This document shows positions 9,677 through 17,561 of a stretch of 64,000 bases of DNA, one piece after another. Within the stretch, counting starts at the first letter, position 1. Each line of letters starts with the position of its first letter. Made by a program: the position numbers and the translations under genes. Location: positions 4,822,136 through 4,886,135 of the forward strand of contig JAWPMR010000001.1 of the NCBI GenBank assembly GCA_033344815.1, in the 5' to 3' direction. Origin of the DNA: Paracoccaceae bacterium. Its GTDB lineage: Bacteria; Pseudomonadota; Alphaproteobacteria; Rhodobacterales; Rhodobacteraceae. Under the pieces are notes generated by a model. The model did not search any database, was not told the DNA's origin, and saw nothing but the letters and a program-made list of their open reading frames with translations.

Positions 9677-11141
9677 CTAGCGCCCTCGTTTCGGCAGTAT
9701 CGGATGCGGTCTTTCAGGGCGAGTTTTAGCACCAACGGCGTAAAAAAATCTGCTTAGGCCCCGGTGTTTCCCAGATTCTCCAAGGGCTTGCGAGAAACGC
9801 CAGAGCGGGCTCTTGTTTTTCTCATAGGTGCCTCTTGGTTCGGTCTGTTTTGTTAAATTTTCGGCCAGGCGGGCCTTGTCATGGTCGTGCTGTTCGATCT
9901 TTGCTTCATAGCGACGGATCACTGTGGCCTTGCCTGCGGCCATTATCAAATCCAGCAGTTTGTCGATTTCCTTATCGATCTGCGCAATCTGGCGCTTGCT
10001 TTCCCGGATCACAGCTTTTGCCTGATTGGGGTGGGCCTCCCAGATATAGCGGAACATATCGCGAGTGAGCCGCATGCAGGTTTGCTCTGGTTGCAGCGTT
10101 TTGATGATATCACCAACACCATCTTCCAACTGCGCGCGCTTGATGGATTTCCCGTAAGCCTCGCAGCCTTTGGTTTGGCAAAGGTAGTAGGGGTAGAGTT
10201 TGCCTTGCTTGCCCTTGGCAAAAGAGGACCGCAGAGGAACGTCTCAGCAGGTACAGATGGCAATCCCGCGCAACGCAAAGGCGTCTGCGATGTTCTTGCG
10301 CTTCGGGGCCTTGGCGACGCCCGCGCGGCGTTGCTGGACCTTGTCGAAGGTCTCCAGCGAGATGAGGGGCTCATGCTGCGCTTTCATTCAGTGGATGCCA
10401 TATCTTTCTGAACAAATATGGCCGGTGTAGACGGGCCGCGTCAGAATGTCGGTGACACGCTGCTGTTTGACCTCCCCGTACTTGTCGCGTGGAAAGTCGG
10501 GATAGGATTCAAAAAAAGCGCTTAACCCCTGCCTGCGTTTCAAAACGTCCTGAGGCATAGCCTTCGAAAGCCTGTTTGACGATGTCGTCGAAGGGCGGGT
10601 TCTGGAACAGCATCCTACCGCGCCCAGAAACTTTCTTATAAACATACCCGACAGGCGGATTGTGGATCCAATATCCAGATTCCATGCGCGCTGTCATTTT
10701 CTGCCCGACCTGACGGGCGTTTTGCTTGCGCTCAAGCTGTCCTTGCGCGGCGAAGATCGTTTCCACGAATTCGTCCTCCGGCGTTTCATCAAAGGTAAAG
10801 TTCAGACATTCGAGCCTGTCGTTGCGGTCGCGAAAGGCCTGGCGCAGGCGGAAATGAAAGTCGCGGTCACGCGCAAATCGTTTCAGGGCGTCAAAGATGA
10901 CGATGAACTCTTCATCCGGTTGCGCATCCAGAAACGACAAGAGCGCGACCATGCCGTGCCGTTTCACGAAGTCTCCGCCGCCCGTCATCGTGTCGGGGAA
11001 GGCCGCGACAACGTCGTACCCTTTGCTGTGCGCGTATTGGCGACAGCGGGTTTCCTGGGATTCAAGACCGTGCCCGTCCGCCTCCTGTCCCTCGGAAGAC
11101 ACACGGCAATATATCAGCAATTTGGGTTTTTCCGGGTTCAT
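9677..11141 (-). pseudogene. Serine site-specific recombinase (large resolvase type), inactivated
   Basis: The N-terminal resolvase domain begins at the ATG at 11141 and has the catalytic serine in YCRVSSEGQ. It continues through the recombinase domain (ARMESGYWIHNPPVGYVYKK), a zinc-ribbon-like part and a C-terminal coiled-coil part (RYEAKIEQHDHDKARLAENL). Three lesions break it: a frameshift in a seven-base A tract at 10511-10517, an in-frame stop at 10388-10390, and another at 10244-10246. The second stop falls where a zinc-ribbon cysteine would be expected. Joined across the lesions it makes roughly 487 codons, a normal length. Large serine recombinases integrate or excise mobile elements; this copy cannot make a full protein. 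Confidence 0.85.
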
Positions 11142-11413
11142 GCCTCCTCCTTTTGCCGTTCGGGTTGCTCCTTCGAGTTTAGCACAGCGGCGCGCAGCGC
11201 GGCGGTCAGATCAAGACTTTGTCCACTGGTTTTTTTCAGGGCGAACGATATCCCAGCCGAGGTCGACAAAGGAGAGCATGATCGAACAGAGGGTTTCGAT
11301 CAGTTGGCGTTTTTCAGCGTCGCTGTCGTCACTGTCTTCGAGATAGGGCAGCCAGTCCTGCCAGTTCAGATGCAGACCGGGCGTGGGCGGCGGTGTCGGG
11401 GTGTGTTTGTCAT
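11138..11413 (-). pseudogene. Small gene coupled to the recombinase, frameshifted
   Basis: Read on the minus strand, the ATG at 11413 opens a frame that stops after 15 codons. A second frame then encodes LHLNWQDWLPYLEDSD followed by ETLCSIMLSFVDLGWDIV, and a third encodes DLTAALRAAVLNSKEQPE and ends in a TGA overlapping the recombinase ATG (ATGA). I interpret this as one gene of about 90 codons with two frameshifts, formerly translationally coupled to the recombinase. I recall similar small genes preceding recombinases in related bacteria, but give no function. Confidence 0.6.
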
Positions 11414-11480
11414 AGAATTACTTTCTGAGTTGTGCCTCTTTGACATGAACAAAAGAGGAACATGATCTCAGTTGTTTTGG

Positions 11481-11526
11481 GATCTGGCAAGGATTATTTT
11501 CCTATTTTTTATCGTCTTGCCGGATC
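11481..11526. repeat. Imperfect inverted repeat (11-bp arms, 24-base loop)
   Basis: Arms 11481-11491 and 11516-11526 pair over 11 positions with one G-T wobble. It starts just downstream of the stop codon of the minus-strand gene at 11534, where a terminator would sit, but there is no following T run. It may be a terminator-like hairpin or part of the element's recombination site. Confidence 0.4.
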
Positions 11527-11533
11527 TCGGCGG

Positions 11534-11896
11534 TCACGCGTAGCTCTGCGTCTTGGTCTGCAGGGGCTGCTTTTTCGCCTTGCGGGCTGCGGTTTCGGCG
11601 TCGCGGACAGGGATGTGGTGCTGTTTTTCGAGCGCCTTGCCGTAGTCGTAGAGATCTTTGCCATGGTACTGCGCAAAGGTCTCTTTCATCAGGTCTTTCG
11701 CGGCGTTCTGGGTGATGCCAAGTTCCTTTGAAAGCGTTACGCCAGCCCGGTCGTAGGCCTTGTAAAAGGGCTGTGTCGGCGCTTTCTGGATCAACTCACC
11801 AATGGCTTCAGCGCAATCCAGAGCCCGCGTGCGGGCGATGTCCGGTAAGGTTTGTTCGGCGTTGATAAGACCCTCGCGCATCTGGTTCATGGACAT
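11534..11896 (-). CDS. Hypothetical protein of the decayed element
   Basis: The 120-residue product is not one I recognise. It is mostly helical by inspection and has no signal peptide or membrane segment. It ends in a basic, Lys- and Gln-rich tail (ARKAKKQPLQTKTQ). The ATG at 11896 overlaps the TAA that would end the gene upstream (TAATG), so the two were an operon. A second ATG lies two codons on. It may itself be intact, though its neighbours are broken on both sides. It could be the remnant of a larger protein, since no upstream domain is visible. Confidence 0.5.
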   Translation of the reverse strand: MSMNQMREGLINAEQTLPDIARTRALDCAEAIGELIQKAPTQPFYKAYDRAGVTLSKELGITQNAAKDLMKETFAQYHGKDLYDYGKALEKQHHIPVRDAETAARKAKKQPLQTKTQSYA

Positions 11897-12639
11897 TACC
11901 GCGCGCCGATCACCTGCAACGGGTCGATAATGATCTAGGCCGGGTTTGGAGCTGTGTTCTCGCGAACGACCCCCTCAACCCCGGTGCCGCCATTGCCGCG
12001 CCCCGCTGGGATATGGAACGGGGTGGCCCAGACCTCATCGCCGATGGCAAGACGCAGTTCGCCGCGAACACCGTCGTGCCGCTGCGCGCCGCCATAGTAG
12101 TTGACGGCGATTTGCATGCGTGCGAGATCCACGGGCTGCTTCACCGCAACGGTTTCAAAGTCGGTGCCTGGGCTCAGTGTGAAGTCCTTGAGGAGACGCC
12201 CTTCCGGGGTGTCAGCGTGACCAAAGAACACAACCTGTGCGGATGGTGTTGGGCGGACATAGAGATCGAGATCCGCACCAGCCACTTCCCAAGTGATCCC
12301 TACCGTCACGTTTGCGGCAGAGCGCCAAACGGGTTCGGGTGCGGCGGTGTCTTGAAGCGGGGTGCGAAAGAGATCCGGAACCGAACCGTCATCCGCTGCA
12401 AAGGTCAGCATCTCGATCTTTTCTTCAGGGCGCAGGGGCTCAGCATGCGGGATTTCCGGCACATCCTGACCTGCGCGCGCGAACAGCGTTTCCAAGTCGT
12501 GGCCGATATAGGCTGTTGATCCTCCGTGCTCTTCAAAGCCCACCGACCAGAAGCGCTGGACGTGATGCGCGGAGCCTTTGATGGCCAATTGAGCGTTGTC
12601 TGACCAAAATCTAAAAGGAGCGCGAGCCGAGGATTTCAT
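11896..12639 (-). pseudogene. Truncated beta-sandwich protein (DUF2135-like look) with premature TAG
   Basis: The open part runs from 12639 to a TAG at 11935-11937. Twelve further in-frame codons follow, reading IIIDPLQVIGAR, to a TAA that overlaps the next gene's ATG. This spacing suggests the TAG replaced a sense codon, most simply TGG. The stretch VTVGITWEVAGADLDLYVRP resembles the metal-binding-like strand pattern of DUF2135/YfaP proteins, a weak similarity. At the other end the frame begins mid-domain next to a different gene block, with no ribosome binding site or signal peptide, so the N-terminal part appears lost. Confidence 0.5.
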
Positions 12640-12698
12640 TGAACGTGAGAAAGAGGCTGCCCAATGATACCCTATTATCGCCCAAAAGACGGCGACTG

Positions 12699-13844
12699 CT
12701 AAGTCTTTTTGGATTGGCTGAGATTTATTGGACCTACTTCGTTAAAAGATGGCACGCCCAGTTGCCCCAAGGCCCGGACCAACTCGAGGTGCAAGATGTC
12801 GAATGCTCTTTGCGCACCAGCCTTACCACCAGCACCGACGCCATAGGCAAAGGCCCGTCCTGCGAAAGCAAAATCAGCTCCAAGCGCCTTCGCCCGCAAC
12901 ATATCAGCGCCGCGGCGTATGCCACTGTCCAGGATGATCGTCATGTCGCCCGCGACGGCGTTTGCGATAGCGGGCAGTGCATCGATTGTGGCCGGGCCAA
13001 AGGCCACCTGACGGCCGCCATGGTTAGACACGATAATACCGTCGCAGCCCAGTTTGGCGCAGGTTTCCGCGTCTTTTGCGTGCAAGATGCCCTTGACGAG
13101 CAAGCGGCCTTTCCAGCGTGCGCGCAGGCGTTTGAGGTCCTCCCATGTGAAGCCCGGCGTGATCAGGGTTTTTTGGACGTCGGCATAGGACGTCGCGCTT
13201 TGCAAAAGATCGGCATAGTTGGCCACATTGGGCGTGCCGTGTTTCAGGCTTGTGAGGGCCCATCGTGGGTTCGCCGCGCATTGTAACATCACATCTGGTG
13301 TAAACCGAAACGGCACTGCAAGCTGGTTGCGAATATCACGGTCGCGCTTGCCCGCAGCGGGGACATCGGCTGTGACCATCAAGGTGGTGTAACCAGCCGC
13401 CTCGGCCCGCGAGATTAGGCCTTCGGTGACATCTGCGTCGCTTGAGACATAAAGCTGAAACCAACCGTTTCCGTCTGCGGCATCAGCCAGCATTTCAAGG
13501 CTGGTAGAGGCAGCAGAACTGGCCACATAGGGTATATTCTGAACCTTGCAAAGCCGCGCCAGCGTCCGGTCGGCACCCGGCCAAAAAGCGTTAAGCATGC
13601 CGATGGGTGCCATGCCAAAAGGGGCGTCGAAGGTTTGCCCGAAAACGGTGGTACGGGTGTCGATTTGGGACACATCCACCATGTAGCGTGGCGTTAGCTC
13701 GACTTCTTCGAACGCCTCAGAGTTTCGGCGCATATTGCGTTCATTTTCCGCACCTCCATCAACCAGGTCGAAGGCAAAACGCGGAATCCGGGCTTTGGAG
13801 CGCAGCCGCAGATCGTCAATAGAGGCCGCGCGTTCCAGCCCCAT
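12699..13844 (-). CDS. FMN-dependent alpha-hydroxy-acid dehydrogenase (L-lactate dehydrogenase type)
   Basis: The 381-residue enzyme belongs to the LldD/glycolate oxidase family, which oxidises L-2-hydroxy acids to 2-keto acids with FMN. Visible signatures are the FMN contact FQLYV near residue 130, VKGIL with Lys251, the catalytic SNHGGRQ with His275 and Arg278, and the phosphate-binding DSGIRRGADMLRAKALGA. The ATG at 13844 overlaps the TGA of the preceding SDR (TGATG), so it is the last gene of the leftward arm. In L-fucose or L-rhamnose diketo pathways the product L-lactate is oxidised by such an enzyme. That substrate is inferred from the neighbours. Confidence 0.88.
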   Translation of the reverse strand: MGLERAASIDDLRLRSKARIPRFAFDLVDGGAENERNMRRNSEAFEEVELTPRYMVDVSQIDTRTTVFGQTFDAPFGMAPIGMLNAFWPGADRTLARLCKVQNIPYVASSAASTSLEMLADAADGNGWFQLYVSSDADVTEGLISRAEAAGYTTLMVTADVPAAGKRDRDIRNQLAVPFRFTPDVMLQCAANPRWALTSLKHGTPNVANYADLLQSATSYADVQKTLITPGFTWEDLKRLRARWKGRLLVKGILHAKDAETCAKLGCDGIIVSNHGGRQVAFGPATIDALPAIANAVAGDMTIILDSGIRRGADMLRAKALGADFAFAGRAFAYGVGAGGKAGAQRAFDILHLELVRALGQLGVPSFNEVGPINLSQSKKT

Positions 13845-14587
13845 CAGATTGACCAGCCGCCATCTATTGCAAAGGACTGCCCCGTGGTGAAGGCCGACAT
13901 ATCCCCTGCCAGATAACACACCATCTCGGCAATCTCCTCTGGCTGCCCAAGGCGCCCCATAGGCTGGCGTTCTTTGAATGCAGCGAGGGCTTTGTCGAAA
14001 TCGCCGGTGGCGCATAGTCGGTCAAGCAAGGAGGGGCTTTGCACCGTGCCCGGGCAGATTGCGTTGCACCGGATGCCGTCCTTGACGAAGTCGGCTGCGA
14101 TGGCCTTGGTCATGCCAATGATCGCCCCTTTTGAGGCCCCTTAGGCAAAGCGGCGTGGCGCGCCTTTCTCGCTTGAGACGATGGAGGCGATGTTGATGAT
14201 CGAGCCGTGCTTGTTGGCCAGCATGCCGGGAAGCACCACTTTGGTGATGCGGTATGTGGCCTTGGCGTTCAGATCAAAGGCGCGGTCCCAAACGCTTTCT
14301 TCGCAATCAAGGATCGTACCATCGTGAACCCATCCCGCGCAGTTGAGAAGGATGTCCACGGATGCGACAGATGCGACGAGCGCCTGAACCGCTTCGGCAT
14401 CCAGAACATCAAGTGCATGCCCCGTGATTTTTTTCGATGTGTCCGCCAGTTCCGCAACCGCAGCACCATCCAGATCAATGGCGATGACCTGTGCGCCGCG
14501 CGCGGCGAGGGCTTCGGCGCTGGCGCGGCCGATGCCTGCACCCGCCGCAGTGATCAGCGCGGTTTTGCCTTCAAGTGATTGTTGCAT
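13844..14587 (-). pseudogene. Short-chain dehydrogenase interrupted by a stop at the catalytic tyrosine codon
   Basis: The frame begins at ATG 14587 with the NAD-binding TAAGAGIG and LNCAG motifs and the catalytic serine region INIAS. It stops at a TAA at 14141-14143. The same frame then continues with GASKGAIIGMTKAIAADF and runs 98 further codons to the normal end FAIDGGWSI at 13844. The TAA sits exactly where the Tyr of the YxxxK active site should be (TAC or TAT to TAA). The reconstructed 247-residue protein resembles the SDRs used as 2-keto-3-deoxy-L-fuconate or 3-hydroxybutyrate dehydrogenases. An internal ATG at 14113 could restart translation but would lack the nucleotide-binding half. 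Confidence 0.88.
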
Positions 14588-14596
14588 GTTTCTCTC

Positions 14597-15361
14597 CTAG
14601 CGGGCGAGCCAACCGCCATCGACGGTTATCACGCTGCCATGGCAATAACTTGCGGCGTCAGACGCCAGAAAAACCGCAGCACCTGCGATTTCGGATGGAT
14701 CGGCAAAGCGGCCCGCGGGAATTCGCTCCAGCAGAGCTTTAGATCGGTCCGGATCGTCACGCAGGGCCTGCGTGTTGTCTGTGGCAGTGTAGCCGGGAGC
14801 GATCGAGTTCACGTTCACCCCATGGGGCGCCCATTCATTGCACAGCGCCTTGGTCAGACCGACAACGGCATGTTTGCTGGACGCATAGGCCGGCACCCGC
14901 AGGCCCCCTTGCGATGCCAGAACGGACGATACGATGATGATCTTGCCCGCGACCTGCGCCACCATGCGTTTGCCCGCCGCTTGGCTTAGCAGCCATACGG
15001 AGTCGAGGTTGACGGACAGTACGCGTCGCCAATCCTCCAGCGGCATGTCCGTGCTGTCTTCGCGGTGGATGATCCCGGCGTTGTTGACGAGAATGTCCAG
15101 CCCGCCCAAGGTGTCGCTGGCAAAGCTTACTACGGCCTCGGCACCGGTTTGATCCATGTTGAAAAAGTCGGCTTGCACGGCCGCACCTTTCACACCCGAC
15201 GCCTCGATCTTCGTCAGGACCTCGTCGGGTTGATGGCTGCGATAGGTCAGCGCCACATCAGCTCCGGCAGCGGCAAGGCCGAGGGCAATGCCCTCGCCGA
15301 TGCCGGTTGCTCCGCCGGTGACCAATGCGCGGCGTCCGGCCAGATCAAACAGGTTAGCCAT
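14597..15361 (-). CDS. Short-chain dehydrogenase similar to KduD
   Basis: The 254-residue SDR has TGGATGIG for NAD(P) binding, LVNNAG, Ser145, and the YASSK active site (Tyr159, Lys163). The C-terminal half (SIAPGYTATDNTQALR, RIPAGRFADPSEI, VDGGWLAR) closely follows 2-dehydro-3-deoxy-D-gluconate 5-dehydrogenase, KduD. A role on a 2-keto-3-deoxy sugar acid is therefore likely, with the exact substrate unknown. It sits 9 bases upstream of the interrupted SDR and one base from the M24 gene on the same strand, within the leftward operon. Confidence 0.85.
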   Translation of the reverse strand: MANLFDLAGRRALVTGGATGIGEGIALGLAAAGADVALTYRSHQPDEVLTKIEASGVKGAAVQADFFNMDQTGAEAVVSFASDTLGGLDILVNNAGIIHREDSTDMPLEDWRRVLSVNLDSVWLLSQAAGKRMVAQVAGKIIIVSSVLASQGGLRVPAYASSKHAVVGLTKALCNEWAPHGVNVNSIAPGYTATDNTQALRDDPDRSKALLERIPAGRFADPSEIAGAAVFLASDAASYCHGSVITVDGGWLAR

Positions 15362-15362
15362 G

Positions 15363-16673
15363 TCAGTACCGGTTCGCGATTGGCAGTTCTTCGGCAGGGA
15401 AGAGGCTGATCACCTCGCAGCCGGTTTCTGTCACCACAACCTCTTCCTCGATCCGCGCGGCGGAATAGCCGTCTGTTGCGGGGCAGTAAGTTTCCAAAGC
15501 GAACACCATGCCGGTCTGAATCTCCATCGGGTGATCAAGGCTGACCGCGCGGCTGATAATCGGGCGTTCGTGCAGGGCAAGGCCCAAACCGTGGCCAAAC
15601 TGCAAGCCAAAGGCAGCGTCTTCGTTTGGAAAGCCCAGGGATTCCGCAGTTGGCCAAACCTCGGCCACCTTGTCGGTGGTCACGCCCGGTTTGATCATCG
15701 CGATGGAGGCGTCGATCCATTCGCGCGCCTTGACGTAGGCATCATTTTGCGAGGGCGTGGCCCGTCCCACATTGAACGTCCGGTAATAGCATGTCCGGTA
15801 CCCCTGATAGCTCTGCAGGATGTCGAAAAATGCCTGGTCGCCGGGCCTTATCAGCCGGTCGGTAAAGTTGTGCGGGTGCGGATTGCAACGCTCACCCGAG
15901 ATCGCGTTGACCGCTTCCACATCATCTGATCCCATCTCGTAGAGCATCTTGTTGGACAACGCGACGATATCGTTTTCGCGCACTCCAGGTTTCAGCTCTT
16001 CATAGATCATGTGATAGACGCCATCGACCATGGATGCGGCCTGCGTCAAAAGCTGGATTTCGTCCCAGTTCTTGATCTCACGTGCGGCCAGCATGATCTG
16101 CTGTCCGTCGACCACGTTGATCCCTTCCTCAAGCAGAGCATGGAACATGGCGGTTTCGGCATAGTCCACGCCCACCGGCATGTCGGCCATTCCTGCGTCC
16201 TTAATGAGTTGGGCAATCATCTTGGCGTATTTGCGCATCAGGCCGAACTCGGGCGGGATGGTGCCACGCATGCCCACAACGCCAGCAAGGCAATGATCGG
16301 GTTCCAGCCAGTCGGAATAGCGCTTGTGGTGTACTGCAGCCGAACCGAAATCCCAAACGTAAGGACTGTCGTCGCCCGTCAGGAGGCAAAACCGGCACAT
16401 CTTGTCGCGCTCCCATTCGCCGATCTTGGTGGCAGAGACGTAGCGGATGTTGTTCACATCAAAAAGCAACAGCGTGCCTGCATCGGACGCCTGAAGCGCC
16501 TGCCGCGTGCGGGCGAGCCGGTAGCGGCGCAGTCGGTCGTGGTCCACCCGGCGTTCGAAATCTACCGTTGTATGTCCCCAGGCGGGCAGTCTGTCGCGCC
16601 ACTCCCAGTTGGGTTCAAGGTCTTGCGGCGTAAGCAGGTTCGGCATGAGTGCGTTTCCTGGACGTTCGGACAT
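15363..16673 (-). CDS. M24 family metallopeptidase-like protein with altered metal site
   Basis: The 436-residue protein has the creatinase N-terminal domain (about 50-180) and the pita-bread M24 domain (about 195-430). I start at 16673, behind AGGGAGA, rather than at an ATG eleven codons upstream. The first metal Asp (Asp284, in FFDILQSYQGY) is present, as are His361 in GHGLG, the His in LHERP, Glu394 and the Glu cluster near 409-411. The second metal Asp is replaced by Cys295 in RTCYYRTF. Ordinary proline peptidases need both aspartates, so a changed metal or a non-peptidase activity, as in DddP and creatinase, is possible. It lies between SDR genes of a sugar-type operon. Substrate unknown. 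Confidence 0.85.
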   Translation of the reverse strand: MSERPGNALMPNLLTPQDLEPNWEWRDRLPAWGHTTVDFERRVDHDRLRRYRLARTRQALQASDAGTLLLFDVNNIRYVSATKIGEWERDKMCRFCLLTGDDSPYVWDFGSAAVHHKRYSDWLEPDHCLAGVVGMRGTIPPEFGLMRKYAKMIAQLIKDAGMADMPVGVDYAETAMFHALLEEGINVVDGQQIMLAAREIKNWDEIQLLTQAASMVDGVYHMIYEELKPGVRENDIVALSNKMLYEMGSDDVEAVNAISGERCNPHPHNFTDRLIRPGDQAFFDILQSYQGYRTCYYRTFNVGRATPSQNDAYVKAREWIDASIAMIKPGVTTDKVAEVWPTAESLGFPNEDAAFGLQFGHGLGLALHERPIISRAVSLDHPMEIQTGMVFALETYCPATDGYSAARIEEEVVVTETGCEVISLFPAEELPIANRY

Positions 16674-16733
16674 AGTATTCTCCCTGGAGGACGTTGCCCC
16701 TGTCAAATATGAGTAAAATCGGTGTGATCGTCG

Positions 16734-17543
16734 TTACTGGATGCACCAACCACCATCGATGTGGATCATTTGGCCGGTCATGTAGTCACTGTCGTCGGAT
16801 GCTAGAAAAGACGCGGTACCGACGATGTCATTGGGGTAGGATACACGTTTGATCTGCAACGCGTCGCGCACTATGTCTTCGTAGGCTTGGCCTTCTTTCT
16901 CCTTGAAGCCGATATCCACAAGATCTTTGTCAAGTTGTTCCCAGAGCGGGGTCACAACAACGCCCGGCGCGTAGCCGTTCACAGTGATGCCATGTTCTGC
17001 CAGACCGAGGGCACCACAATGTGTCAAAGCAAGGCAGCCGTACTTAGAGGTGCAGTACACCGTCACGTCCACCAGCGGTTTGCGGGACGCAATGGAGCCG
17101 ACGTTGATCAGCTTGTAGGGGTGGCCTTCCATTGGCCCTTGGGCAATCATCTGTCGGGCGGTTTCCTGCATGCCCAGCCACATGGCCTTCGTGTTGACGT
17201 TCATGATCATGTCCCAGTTGTCCTCATCAATATCCATGAAGAACCGGGGCTTGTTCAGGCCTGCATTAAACAGACCTACATTGATCGATCCGAAGGCCTC
17301 GACTGTGGCGGCCACGGCGGCGGCGTTATCTTTGCGCTTGGTGACATCCATTTTGACGGCAATCGCTTTGCCGTTGTCGGCGGCGTTGATCTCGTCTGCC
17401 ACGGTCTGCGCCATGTCGAGGTCGAGATCACCGATACAGACGTTGGCGCCTTGTTCGGAAAACGACCGCGCGTTGGCTTCGCCCATGCCGCGGGCAGCAC
17501 CGGTGATCAGAATATTTTTACCTTTGAGGCGGTTGGGGTCCAT
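16734..17543 (-). CDS. Short-chain dehydrogenase (polyol or sugar dehydrogenase type)
   Basis: The 269-residue SDR has TGAARGMG, an FNAG motif in place of the usual NNAG, the catalytic serine in NVGSIASR, the YCTSK active site and the C-terminal IHIDGGWC. It starts at ATG 17543 behind a GGAGGAGACAACC ribosome binding site. It is clearly a paralogue of the SDR at 20656-21447, sharing the pattern MNVNTKAMWLGMQETARQMIAQG. Two diverged copies therefore sit in opposite arms of the locus. Family members oxidise sorbitol, galactitol or sugar lactols. Which substrate applies here cannot be read from sequence. Confidence 0.87.
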   Translation of the reverse strand: MDPNRLKGKNILITGAARGMGEANARSFSEQGANVCIGDLDLDMAQTVADEINAADNGKAIAVKMDVTKRKDNAAAVAATVEAFGSINVGLFNAGLNKPRFFMDIDEDNWDMIMNVNTKAMWLGMQETARQMIAQGPMEGHPYKLINVGSIASRKPLVDVTVYCTSKYGCLALTHCGALGLAEHGITVNGYAPGVVVTPLWEQLDKDLVDIGFKEKEGQAYEDIVRDALQIKRVSYPNDIVGTASFLASDDSDYMTGQMIHIDGGWCIQ

Positions 17544-17561
17544 GGTTGTCTCCTCCTGTTG

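Noticed and set aside
11481-11526. Recombination core site of the serine recombinase
   Set aside because: The inverted repeat has a long loop and no paired copy in the window, so a terminator-like or incidental hairpin is as likely.
13844-14113. Separate small gene formed by the second half of the interrupted SDR
   Set aside because: It has no own ribosome binding site and continues the same frame and fold as the first half; it is treated as part of one pseudogene.
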